Assembly: GCF_029081005.1 (NCBI RefSeq) | Contig: NZ_JAJQTQ010000014.1 | Span: 54,021 to 118,020 of the forward strand | DNA: 64,000 bases | Direction of reading: 5' to 3' | Source of the DNA: Halomonas elongata | GTDB lineage: Bacteria > Pseudomonadota > Gammaproteobacteria > Pseudomonadales > Halomonadaceae | In this document: positions 17,935 to 25,826 of the stretch, piece after piece | Numbering within the stretch: the stretch's first letter is position 1 | Layout of the letters: each line of letters begins with the position of its first letter | Program-made: the position numbers and the translations under genes | Notes under the pieces: model-generated | The model's input: only the letters and a program-made list of their open reading frames with translations | The model's database searches: none | What the model was told of the DNA's origin: nothing

Positions 17935-19806
17935 CTATGCCATCGCCTCGGAGGGGGAGCTCGCCCCTTTCGGTCGAGCGCCTGAGCGTGGCACATCGCG
18001 CCAGCCCGCCTCCAGCGTCTCCACCGTCAGCGGCCGCGCATAGAGGAAGCCCTGAACCTGTCCACAGCCGGCGCCCAGCAAGAAGTCTCGCTGGGCCTCG
18101 GTCTCCACGCCTTCAGCGACCACATCGAGGGACAGCCCGCGCGCCATGGCCATCACCGCATCGACGATGGCGGCATCGGCACGATCATCGGGCAAGGCAC
18201 GCACGAAGGTACGATCGAGCTTGAGCTTGTCCAGCGGCAACTGCTTGAGATAACCCAGCGACGAATAACCCGTCCCGAAATCATCGATCGCGACCGGGTG
18301 GCCACGCTCTCGCAGGCCCTCGAGGCGTGGCGCGATATCGCCGGCCCGCTCATCGAGCAGGACCGACTCGGTAAGCTCGAGCCCCAGCATGCTGGCCGGG
18401 ATGCGATGACGCGCCAGCCCGGACGACAGCGCTGCCTCCAGGTCGCCCTGGAACAGCTGCAGGGCAGAGATATTGATCCAGACCGGTACGGCCGGCATGC
18501 CCTGATCCCGCCAATGCGCCAGCTGTGTCAATGCCTGGTCGATCACCCAGTTGCCCAGCGAGGCCATCAGGCCATGGCGTTCGGCCAGAGGGATGAAGTC
18601 CCCCGGGGAAATCAGGCCATCCTGGGGGTGGCGCCAGCGCAGCAGGGCTTCGAGTCCGATCATCTCGCCATCATGGAGGCGATACTGGGGCTGGTAGTGC
18701 AATTCCAGCTGCCCACCGGTCGCCAGGGCATTGCGCAGTTCGTTGACCAGGCCGAGCTGCGGACTGTCCTGAACATCCAGCGCCGGACGGAAACGTTGCG
18801 CATGGTTGCGCCCATTGCGCTTGGCGGTGAAGAGGGCCGACTCCAGCCGCTGGAACAAGACGCTTGCCCCTTGACCATCCTCTGGCGCACGGCAACTGCC
18901 GATGGTCACTCCGAGCCGCAGCGAGTGATGATCGAGCTCGAAGGGCTCGCCCAGGTGGGCCTGGAGCCCCGAGACCCAGCCGTCATGGTCGTCGAAGGTC
19001 GTGGTGCGGATGACCATGAACTCGTCACCGCCGAGGCGCCCCACTATGCCTCCGGCCACATGCCCCGCCAGGCGCCGACCGATACGCGCCAGCAATCGGT
19101 CGCCGAGCTCGACGCCGAGGCCATCGTTGACAGCCTTGAAGCCATCGATATCGATGATCGCCATGTCCAGGCTCTCTCCGGCCAGCAGATGGCGAAGCCG
19201 CGATCCCAGTAGATCGTGCAGGCGCCGGCGATTGGGCAGCCCGGTCAGCGGGTCTTCGAAGCCGATGCGACGCAGGTCACGATCGCGGGCCTTGCGAGTG
19301 GAGATGTCGGCAAACAGGCAGACATGATGACGGACCCGCCCCCGCGAGTCGGTGATGGCCTTGAGCTTCAGCCATTCGGGATATTCGTCGCCTTGCTTGC
19401 GGCGGTGCCAGACCTCTCCCTCCCAGAGCCCGCTCGCCTGTACGGTCTGCCATAGTCGCTCGAAGAAGGCCCGGTCATGGCGAGGCGCGGCCAGCGACGA
19501 GGCATTGAGGCCGCTCACTTCCTCGGGGGTATAGCCGGTGATCTGGGTGAAGGCCGGGTTGACGCTCAGGATACGGTGCTCGGCATCGGTGACGATCATG
19601 CCTTCTTCAGCCAAGGCCAGGGCTTCCCGACCGAGCGATTCGCGCCGTTGTGAGAAGCGCACCTGCCGCCAGGCATCCCACATGCCGAGCCCGATCAGGG
19701 ACACGGCCGCCAGGCGCAACGGCATACCGGGAGCCCAGGGGACCGTCAGCAGCGCCGCCACGGCGATCCATGGCAGCGGTCGATTCAAGGTGAAAACAGG
19801 CCACAT
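17935..19806 (-). CDS. PAS-GGDEF-EAL cyclic-di-GMP signalling protein
   Basis: A 623-residue protein with N-terminal hydrophobic segments (about 10-45), a PAS domain (60-170), GGDEF (RLGGDEF at 257-263) and EAL (GLEALLRW at 385-392). The EAL catalytic set looks intact (NISALQLF, ELTES, IDDFGTGYSS, KLDRTFV, AEGVET). Both synthesis and hydrolysis of c-di-GMP are possible; no RxxD inhibitory site precedes GGDEF. The PAS motif reads GLNASSL, lacking the LOV cysteine. ATG at 19806 is chosen; TTG/GTG starts further upstream cannot be excluded. Confidence 0.88.
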   Translation of the reverse strand: MWPVFTLNRPLPWIAVAALLTVPWAPGMPLRLAAVSLIGLGMWDAWRQVRFSQRRESLGREALALAEEGMIVTDAEHRILSVNPAFTQITGYTPEEVSGLNASSLAAPRHDRAFFERLWQTVQASGLWEGEVWHRRKQGDEYPEWLKLKAITDSRGRVRHHVCLFADISTRKARDRDLRRIGFEDPLTGLPNRRRLHDLLGSRLRHLLAGESLDMAIIDIDGFKAVNDGLGVELGDRLLARIGRRLAGHVAGGIVGRLGGDEFMVIRTTTFDDHDGWVSGLQAHLGEPFELDHHSLRLGVTIGSCRAPEDGQGASVLFQRLESALFTAKRNGRNHAQRFRPALDVQDSPQLGLVNELRNALATGGQLELHYQPQYRLHDGEMIGLEALLRWRHPQDGLISPGDFIPLAERHGLMASLGNWVIDQALTQLAHWRDQGMPAVPVWINISALQLFQGDLEAALSSGLARHRIPASMLGLELTESVLLDERAGDIAPRLEGLRERGHPVAIDDFGTGYSSLGYLKQLPLDKLKLDRTFVRALPDDRADAAIVDAVMAMARGLSLDVVAEGVETEAQRDFLLGAGCGQVQGFLYARPLTVETLEAGWRDVPRSGARPKGASSPSEAMA

Positions 19807-19984
19807 AGTCTCGGCGCCGACTGTCGGGTGAATGTCGCCTCCGGCATCAAACCGATGGCATGGTATTGTTATCGACCGCAAGGCGCATCACTGTACCCCA
19901 AGGCCAGGGGAAAAGCTCAATGCCCGCTCGGCGTGCATTCGACGAACGCGAACAGTAGACTAGGCGGTGCCGCCTGGCGGTCGC

Positions 19985-20001
19985 ATGCCGTGAAACGGCA
20001 T
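19985..20001. promoter_or_regulatory. Perfect inverted repeat upstream of fabA
   Basis: ATGCCGT and ACGGCAT flank GAA. It lies 29 bp before the fabA GTG, in a position for an operator. It could bind a TetR-type fatty-acid regulator such as FabR or DesT, but it does not match a consensus that I can recall exactly. Confidence 0.4.
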
Positions 20002-20030
20002 ACAGTAATCTCGACTCTCGGAACGATTCA

Positions 20031-20546
20031 GTGACCAAGCAACATTCCTTTGATCGCGAAGCACTGCTGGCATGCAGCCGTGGCGAGTTGTTCGGCCCCG
20101 GCAACGCCCAATTGCCGGCGCCCAACATGCTGATGCTCGATCGCATCACGCACATCCATGAAGAGGGTGGCGAACACGGCAAGGGCGAACTGATCGCCGA
20201 GCTGGATATTCACCCCGACCTGTGGTTCTTCGATTGCCACTTCCCCGGCGATCCCGTGATGCCGGGCTGTCTTGGCCTCGACGCCATGTGGCAGCTTGTC
20301 GGCTTCTACCTGGGCTGGCTGGGTCATCCCGGTCGAGGACGCGCGCTGGGCTGCGGAGAGGTCAAATTCACCGGCCAGATCCTGCCCGAGGCCCGCAAGG
20401 TCACCTACCATATCAATATCAAGCGCATCATCACCCGGCGCCTGATCCTCGGCATGGCCGACGGCACCGTCTCCGTCGATGGCCGCGACATCTATCAGGC
20501 CAACGATCTTCGTGTCGGCCTGTTCACCTCCACCGCGAATTTCTGA
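20031..20546 (+). CDS. fabA: 3-hydroxydecanoyl-ACP dehydratase/isomerase
   Basis: A 171-residue enzyme, same length class as E. coli FabA (172). It dehydrates 3-hydroxyacyl-ACP and isomerises trans-2- to cis-3-decenoyl-ACP, the branch point to unsaturated fatty acids. Catalytic His70 ([13 protein letters not shown]) and Asp84 (GLDAMWQ) are present. It starts with GTG, giving [13 protein letters not shown], which matches the family N-terminus. fabB follows 13 bp later, the standard anaerobic unsaturated fatty acid pair. Confidence 0.96.
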   Translation: MTKQHSFDREALLACSRGELFGPGNAQLPAPNMLMLDRITHIHEEGGEHGKGELIAELDIHPDLWFFDCHFPGDPVMPGCLGLDAMWQLVGFYLGWLGHPGRGRALGCGEVKFTGQILPEARKVTYHINIKRIITRRLILGMADGTVSVDGRDIYQANDLRVGLFTSTANF

Positions 20547-20559
20547 ACAGGAGGCTTCC

Positions 20560-21774
20560 ATGCGACGAGTGGTAGTCACCGGTCTGGGCATCGTGTCCTG
20601 CCTGGGCAACGACGCACAACAGGTTCTCGAGGCGCTACGCCAGGGTCGATCAGGCATTCGCTTCAAGGACGACTACGCCGAGCGAGGCTTCCGCAGCCAG
20701 GTCGCCGGCGTTGTCGATATCGATCTCGAGACGCTGGTCGACCGCAAGCTGCGACGCTTCATGGGCGACGCAGCCGCCTATGCCTACGTCTCCATGGCCC
20801 AGGCCATCGAGGATTCGGGCCTCGCCCCGGAACAGGTCTCCAACGAGCGTACCGGCCTGATCGCCGGTTCCGGCGGCGCCTCCAGCGCCAACCAGGTGGA
20901 GGCCGCCGATGTCATGCGCGCGAAAGGACTGCGCCGCGTTGGTCCCTATCGCGTCACCCGCACCATGGGCAGCACCGTCTCGGCTTGCCTGGCCACGCCC
21001 TTCCAGATCAAGGGCGTCAACTATTCGATCTCCTCGGCCTGTGCCACCTCGGCACACTGCATCGGCAACGCCATGGAGCAGATCCAGCTCGGCAAGCAGA
21101 ACGTGGTCTTCGCCGGCGGCGGCGAAGAAGAACACTGGACGCTGTCCTGCCTGTTCGATGCCATGGGCGCGCTGTCGACCCAGTACAACGAGTCTCCCGA
21201 GCTGGCCTCCCGCCCCTATGACCAGGCCCGCGATGGCTTCGTCATCGCCGGCGGCGGCGGCATGCTGGTACTCGAGGAACTGGAACATGCCAAGGCGCGC
21301 GGTGCCAGGATCTACGCCGAGCTGGTCGGTTACGGCGCGACCTCCGACGGCCATGACATGGTCGCTCCCTCAGGGGAAGGCGCGGTGCGTTGCATGCGCC
21401 AGGCGATGGCCACCGTGGATGGCGACATCGACTACATCAACACCCATGGCACCTCCACGCCGGTGGGCGATGTGGCCGAACTGCAGGCCGTGCGTGAAGT
21501 CTTCGGCGATACCACGCCGGCAATGAGCTCCACCAAGTCGTTGACCGGCCACTCGCTGGGCGCCACCGGAGTGCAGGAGACCATCTACTCGCTGCTGATG
21601 ATGGAGCATGGCTTCATCGCCGCCTCGGCCAACGTGGAAAATCTCGACGAGCAGGCCGCGGGCTTCGATATCGTCACAGAACGACGCGATACCTCGGTGG
21701 AACGCGTGCTTTCCAACAGCTTCGGGTTCGGTGGCACCAACGCCTGCCTGGTATTGCAGCAATATCGCGACTGA
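20560..21774 (+). CDS. fabB: 3-oxoacyl-ACP synthase I
   Basis: A 404-residue condensing enzyme. The triad is Cys161 (SSACATS), His296 (NTHGTSTP) and His331 ([10 protein letters not shown]), with Lys326 before it. It elongates cis-3-decenoyl-ACP made by FabA, so the two genes supply unsaturated fatty acids. ATG at 20560 follows CAGGAGGCT. A strong hairpin follows the stop, so fabAB is likely a closed two-gene operon. Confidence 0.96.
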   Translation: MRRVVVTGLGIVSCLGNDAQQVLEALRQGRSGIRFKDDYAERGFRSQVAGVVDIDLETLVDRKLRRFMGDAAAYAYVSMAQAIEDSGLAPEQVSNERTGLIAGSGGASSANQVEAADVMRAKGLRRVGPYRVTRTMGSTVSACLATPFQIKGVNYSISSACATSAHCIGNAMEQIQLGKQNVVFAGGGEEEHWTLSCLFDAMGALSTQYNESPELASRPYDQARDGFVIAGGGGMLVLEELEHAKARGARIYAELVGYGATSDGHDMVAPSGEGAVRCMRQAMATVDGDIDYINTHGTSTPVGDVAELQAVREVFGDTTPAMSSTKSLTGHSLGATGVQETIYSLLMMEHGFIAASANVENLDEQAAGFDIVTERRDTSVERVLSNSFGFGGTNACLVLQQYRD

Positions 21775-21799
21775 CGCGCGTCACGCGATGCATGAACGA

Positions 21800-21825
21800 G
21801 AAGGGCGCCCCAGAAGGCGCCCTTC
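21800..21825 (+). terminator. Rho-independent terminator after fabB
   Basis: GAAGGGCGCC pairs perfectly with GGCGCCCTTC across a six-base loop and is followed by TTGTG. It lies 25 bp after the fabB stop. The weak T-run makes it modest, and it faces the convergent acyltransferase gene. Confidence 0.75.
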
Positions 21826-21864
21826 TTGTGCCAGGCTCTTCATCCCGGCGTCATTTTCGAGAAA

Positions 21865-22629
21865 TCAGCTCGGCTGGGCTTCGCCACCGGCGGCTTGGCG
21901 CTCGTCGCGCGGCCGCGGCACCTCGGAGATCTCGGCGAGTCGCGCCTCGATCCAGGCCTCGGTTTCGGCCAGCACCTCTTCCGCGCTACGCCCGACGGTT
22001 TCGATGGGCTCACCGACCACCACCGTCAGACGCCCCGGGCGCTTGACCCAGTGGCGCCCCGGCCAGCGCTCACCGGCGTTGTGGGCTACCGGCACCACCG
22101 GCATGCCGGCCCGACAGGCGATCACCGCGCCACTCTTGTTGTAGCGCCGCCGATGGCCCGGCTCGACACGGGTCCCCTCCGGGAAGATCAGCACCGAAAG
22201 CCCTTCCTCGAGACGTTGCTTGCCTTGGGTCAGTACCTGTTTCATGGCACGGGCCGGCTTGCTGCGATCCAGGGCGATGGGGTGCAGCAGGCGCAACCCC
22301 CAGCCGAAGATCGGGATATTGAGCAGTTCCTTCTTGAGCACAGTGCAGACCGGCGGCTTGAGCAACTGCAGATAGACGGTTTCCCACTCGCATTGGTGGT
22401 TGGCCAGCAGGACACAGGGGCCATCGGGCAGACGTTCACGCCCATGAACCTCGTAACGCACGCCGCAGATCAGTCGAAACCAGGCGATGATGAAGTGGTT
22501 ATAGAGGTTGAGCAGGCGGTAGCGATGCGCCAGTGGCAGGAAGGGCGAAGGCGGCAGGAACAACACCCCGCAGATGAGCATGGCCAGGAAGTAGCCGATA
22601 TAGAAAACCGTGCTGCGAATGACATTCAT
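21865..22629 (-). CDS. 1-acyl-sn-glycerol-3-phosphate acyltransferase (PlsC-like)
   Basis: A 254-residue inner-membrane acyltransferase that would make phosphatidic acid from lysophosphatidic acid. An N-terminal hydrophobic segment precedes NHQCEWETVYL, an H-x4-E version of the usual H-x4-D motif, and IFPEGTR is intact. The C-terminal 25 residues are polar. Its ATG overlaps the stop of the upstream SDR-like gene as ATGA, so translation is probably coupled. Confidence 0.87.
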   Translation of the reverse strand: MNVIRSTVFYIGYFLAMLICGVLFLPPSPFLPLAHRYRLLNLYNHFIIAWFRLICGVRYEVHGRERLPDGPCVLLANHQCEWETVYLQLLKPPVCTVLKKELLNIPIFGWGLRLLHPIALDRSKPARAMKQVLTQGKQRLEEGLSVLIFPEGTRVEPGHRRRYNKSGAVIACRAGMPVVPVAHNAGERWPGRHWVKRPGRLTVVVGEPIETVGRSAEEVLAETEAWIEARLAEISEVPRPRDERQAAGGEAQPS

Positions 22630-23519
22630 GCCTTCCCGGACTCCCCTGTCGTGCGACTTTCCTCGTCCCTCGCCAGGCACCACAGGTCCAGCATGCGGCC
22701 TACCTCGAGTCGCCAGGGTTTCTGATGCACCCCGAAAGCCTCCAGGACACGACGGCAATTGAGCACCCGGCGCAGCGGCTGGTCATGGTGATGGCTCAGT
22801 GCCTTGACGCTACCCAGCTCGACCGACTCGCCGCGCCCCTCGAGACGCGTGGCCAACTGGGTGCGAACCATCGAGACGAAGGTGTAGGCACTGACAGGTT
22901 CCGTGCCGGCCAGGTGATAGCTGCCCCAGGCATCGGCGCCACAATGCTGTTGCTGCAGCATGCCGATCAACGCCATGGCCACGGCATCGGATGACGTGGG
23001 ACAGAAGATCACATCCGAGGCGGCGCGCAGTTCATCCCCATCCGTCAGGCTATCGAGCAATTCGCCGAGCCAGGCATGACTGCCCTCGAGGGCAAAGAGC
23101 GGGCCGAGTCGAACGATCAGGTGGCGGGGCAGCTCGGCACGGATACGATCTCCCGTGCCGACCAGGCGCCTCAGGCCGTCATCCCGGGGTTCGGGAATCA
23201 CGTGCTCATCGATGGGCCCCTCGAAACCCTCCTCGTAGAGCTGATCGGAGACACACCAGACCAGCGGAACATTGCGCGCGCGACAGGCCCGCATACAGGC
23301 CTCCACCGCTTCGGCGTGTGCCGTCACGGCGGCCGGATCGGCACTGCTCGGATGCGACAGCGGCGGAATGATCAGGGCGTCGGGGAGCACCTCATCGAGG
23401 CGCTCGGGCGACAGGTTCAACCCGGGCTCGATAACCAGTTCGACATCACTGCGCCGATTGCTCTCCCGAGCCAACGCCAGGCTCAGACAGTGACCGGCAT
23501 CCAGTATCAGCAGCTTCAC
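22626..23519 (-). CDS. Degenerate SDR/RmlD-like sugar-nucleotide-binding protein
   Basis: A 297-residue protein that aligns in outline with dTDP-4-dehydrorhamnose reductases. The expected Gly-rich N-terminal dinucleotide motif is replaced by LILDAGHCLSLAL, and no clear YxxxK catalytic pair is seen (SDQLYEEGFEG stands at that place). It may bind a nucleotide sugar or have lost redox activity. GTG at 23519 follows AAGGAGCC. It is coupled by a 4-bp overlap to the acyltransferase. Confidence 0.7.
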   Translation of the reverse strand: MKLLILDAGHCLSLALARESNRRSDVELVIEPGLNLSPERLDEVLPDALIIPPLSHPSSADPAAVTAHAEAVEACMRACRARNVPLVWCVSDQLYEEGFEGPIDEHVIPEPRDDGLRRLVGTGDRIRAELPRHLIVRLGPLFALEGSHAWLGELLDSLTDGDELRAASDVIFCPTSSDAVAMALIGMLQQQHCGADAWGSYHLAGTEPVSAYTFVSMVRTQLATRLEGRGESVELGSVKALSHHHDQPLRRVLNCRRVLEAFGVHQKPWRLEVGRMLDLWCLARDEESRTTGESGKA

Positions 23520-23765
23520 GGCGGCTCCTTACTCGGCCATGGGCGACCGCCTCGCGTCACGCGCCCTGACGATCGACGCTTTGGCGGTCCAAGGCCCCGT
23601 ATTTTACACGATCTCCCAGCCTCACGCGGCCACTCCATCGATGATAGTCCGTCATCCGCTGTCGATTTCACGCAGCCCGAACGGCTCCCCAGCGCCCATG
23701 CGCCTGGAGGACGAGCGCATATTCCGGGGCGGTTTCAAGATGCGGGTCGAAGCTGAGCAAGGCCC
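23520..23765. other. Intergenic stretch without a supported gene
   Basis: With the following promoter this is the 318 bp between the SDR-like gene and the 32-codon ORF. On the minus strand GTGTAAAATACG could be the -10 of the SDR-like gene. A 24-codon frame ending at 23769 has no ribosome site and no recognisable product. Confidence 0.5.
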
Positions 23766-23796
23766 TTGACCTCAACCATGCTTGAGGATCTATAAA
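23766..23796 (+). promoter_or_regulatory. SoxR-box-like promoter with 19-bp spacer
   Basis: TTGACC (23766-23771) and TATAAA (23791-23796) are separated by 19 bp. The spacer is filled by the perfect inverted repeat CCTCAA-N6-TTGAGG (23770-23787). An overlong spacer with a central dyad is the hallmark of MerR-family activated promoters, and the arms equal those of the E. coli SoxR box. The transcript would carry the 32-codon ORF and the N-acetyltransferase gene. Confidence 0.7.
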
Positions 23797-23837
23797 CTGG
23801 CGTGTCATCTCGATCAACAACCCAGGAGACACGCCAG

Positions 23838-23936
23838 ATGTCACAGCTTCTCAACCTTGAAGGTAGCGCCGTGCCGCACGATGGGGCCGTCACGCACAGC
23901 CTCCACCCCCGAACCGATGCGGAGGCCATGGCATGA
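23838..23936 (+). CDS. Short ORF translationally coupled to N-acetyltransferase
   Basis: A 32-codon frame from ATG to TGA, preceded by CCAGGAGACACGCCAG. The peptide begins MSQLLNLEGSAVPHDGAVTH and ends TDAEAMA. Its TGA overlaps the ATG of the next gene (ATGA). It has no membrane segment and I recognise no family. It may be a leader peptide that couples translation or a genuine microprotein. Its position directly behind a SoxR-box-like promoter makes translation likely. Confidence 0.55.
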   Translation: MSQLLNLEGSAVPHDGAVTHSLHPRTDAEAMA

Positions 23937-25021
23937 CCGCGACAACGAAACGGGTCTTGTTGCTGGGCTATGCGCCCCGGACACTGGAGGCGTTGCGTGA
24001 CGAACTGACCGAGCTCGGCGTCGCAACGGGTGGAGAGGCATCGGTCGCGCATCTCGCCAACCCCGGGTTCGACGTGGGCATCCATGCCCCCGACACCCCT
24101 CAAGCCGAGCGTCGCCGGGCCCACGAGCTTCTCGGTTCGCACACCCCGTTGCTCGAAGCTCCCGCCTCGCTCGCCGTCTCCCGCGTCATCTCGGCCCTCG
24201 ATGGCGAGGCCCCGGGCGCGATCGACCTGGATACCTACTGCGAGCGAGTCGGCTACCGGGGCCCCAGGGAAGCGAGCTTCCGCACACTCGCGGCACTACA
24301 GGAGCACCATCCCGCCGCCATCGCCTTCGAGAACCTCGATGTCCTGCTGGGCAAGGCCATCGACCTGGCGCCCGAGCGTATCGATGCCAAGCTGATCGAC
24401 GGCCGACGCGGCGGCTACTGCTTCGAGCACAACAACCTCTTCAAGCGGGCTCTCGAAGCCTTCGGCTTTCGCGTTGACGGCCTGATCGCGCGAGTGCTCT
24501 GGCAGGCCCCGGCCGGCAGCGCCCCCGGTCTACCGACCCATATGGCGCTCCGGGTCTGGCTCGGCGACACGCCCTGGCTGGTCGATGTCGGCTTCGGTGG
24601 CAACATGCCCACGACACCGCTCGACATGACGTCCAGCGCGCCGCAGCCGACGTCCCATGGCCTCTACCGGATCCTGCCCTTCGGTGATGGCTGGCGGCTT
24701 CAGGTGTGGATCGACGACCGCTGGCAATCCCTCTACGAGCTGGCGCCGACACCGCAACTCGACAGCGACTACGCATTGCCCAACTGGTACACCGCCACTC
24801 ACCCGGAGTCGCATTTCCGCCATCACCTGACGGTGGCACTCAGCACGCCGGAGGCACGCTACAGCCTGGCGGATCGCCGGCTCACGGTGCGCACGATCGA
24901 CGGCCAACAGACGCGCACCCTGCTGGATGCCGACGGCCTGGAACGTACGTTGCGTGAAGCCTTCGGCCTGGCCGTCAGCCCCAACTGGCGACCGCTGCTC
25001 GAGCGGATTGCCGAGACCTGA
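23933..25021 (+). CDS. Arylamine N-acetyltransferase with N-terminal extension
   Basis: A 362-residue protein. The NAT domain starts near residue 97 (IDLDTYCERVGYRGPREAS) and has the full Cys-His-Asp triad: Cys163 (RRGGYCFEHNN), His203 (THMALRVW) and Asp218 (LVDVGFGG). Family members are about 275 residues, so about 95 N-terminal residues are extra; this part (RVLLLGYAPRTLEALRDEL) looks like a small alpha/beta fold of unknown role. It acetylates arylamines or hydrazines from acetyl-CoA, fitting a redox or xenobiotic-induced promoter. Confidence 0.88.
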   Translation: MTATTKRVLLLGYAPRTLEALRDELTELGVATGGEASVAHLANPGFDVGIHAPDTPQAERRRAHELLGSHTPLLEAPASLAVSRVISALDGEAPGAIDLDTYCERVGYRGPREASFRTLAALQEHHPAAIAFENLDVLLGKAIDLAPERIDAKLIDGRRGGYCFEHNNLFKRALEAFGFRVDGLIARVLWQAPAGSAPGLPTHMALRVWLGDTPWLVDVGFGGNMPTTPLDMTSSAPQPTSHGLYRILPFGDGWRLQVWIDDRWQSLYELAPTPQLDSDYALPNWYTATHPESHFRHHLTVALSTPEARYSLADRRLTVRTIDGQQTRTLLDADGLERTLREAFGLAVSPNWRPLLERIAET

Positions 25022-25082
25022 GCTCATCCTGCATGCCGGATGAGCGGAAAGACCGACGCGCCATGACGGATACCCCGGACAG

Positions 25083-25112
25083 CGAAACGCCCCGTCGAGG
25101 CGGGGCGTTTCG
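25083..25112. terminator. Bidirectional terminator between NAT gene and ssb
   Basis: CGAAACGCCCCG and CGGGGCGTTTCG form a perfect 12-bp stem around six bases. It lies between two convergent genes. A smaller hairpin (GCTCATCC/GGATGAGC, 25022-25045) overlaps the end of the NAT gene. Confidence 0.78.
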
Positions 25113-25131
25113 TGGGGATAGCAACATCACC

Positions 25132-25734
25132 CTAGAACGGGATCTCGTCGTCGAAATCATCAAAGCTGCCCGGATCGGGTGCCCCGTAGTTGCCGCCCTG
25201 CTGGCCGCCCTGGTTCGGCGCCGGCTGCTGCGGGGGACGCTGCTGCGGCTGGCCACCGCCATAGCTGCCGCCCTGCTGCGGCTGACCGCCGAAACCGCCC
25301 TGTTGCGGCTGTTGCGGCTGTTGTTGCTGAGGCTGAGGCTGTGGCTGTGGCTGACCACCACCGAAACCACCCTGCGGGGCTCCGCCCGCATCGCCACCGC
25401 GCGAGTCGAGCATCTGCATATCGTTGGCGACGATCTCGGTGCTGTAACGATCCTGGCCGTTCTGGTCCTGCCACTTGCGGGTCTGCAGACGCCCTTCGAC
25501 GTACAGCTTGGAGCCCTTGCGAAGATACTGCTGGGAAATCTCGGCCAGCTTGTTGAACATCACCACCCGGTGCCACTCGGTGCGTTCCTGACGCTGACCG
25601 CTCTGACGGTCGGTCCAGGTATCGGTGGTTGCCAGGTTGAGGTTGGCCACCGCGGTACCGGAGGGCGTAAAGCGCACTTCCGGGTCCTGCCCGAGGTTGC
25701 CGATGAGTATGACCTTGTTGACGCCACGGGCCAT
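25132..25734 (-). CDS. ssb: Single-stranded DNA-binding protein
   Basis: A 200-residue SSB. The N-terminal OB fold ([48 protein letters not shown]) covers residues 1-110. A long Gly/Gln/Pro linker follows, with [17 protein letters not shown] in the middle, and the tail is the acidic DDFDDEIPF that recruits repair and replication partners. In many gammaproteobacteria ssb and uvrA are divergent neighbours; here an MFS gene lies between them on the ssb side. Confidence 0.96.
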   Translation of the reverse strand: MARGVNKVILIGNLGQDPEVRFTPSGTAVANLNLATTDTWTDRQSGQRQERTEWHRVVMFNKLAEISQQYLRKGSKLYVEGRLQTRKWQDQNGQDRYSTEIVANDMQMLDSRGGDAGGAPQGGFGGGQPQPQPQPQQQQPQQPQQGGFGGQPQQGGSYGGGQPQQRPPQQPAPNQGGQQGGNYGAPDPGSFDDFDDEIPF

Positions 25735-25826
25735 GGTTGACTCCTTATGAATACGTAGTGCTGCGGATTCCTTGGCGCCGGCGTACCGGCACCGCCATCA
25801 TGTCAGGGTCTCACGACCCGGTGGGT

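Noticed and set aside
17935..19806. PAS domain of the GGDEF-EAL protein as a LOV photosensor partner of the LitR-like regulator
   Set aside because: The flavin-binding cysteine motif is missing; the segment reads GLNASSL instead of GxNCRFLQ.
23838..24000. Frameshift splitting a longer N-acetyltransferase into the 32-codon ORF and the main gene
   Set aside because: The ATGA overlap and separate ribosome sites look like normal coupling, and the short peptide does not resemble a NAT N-terminus.
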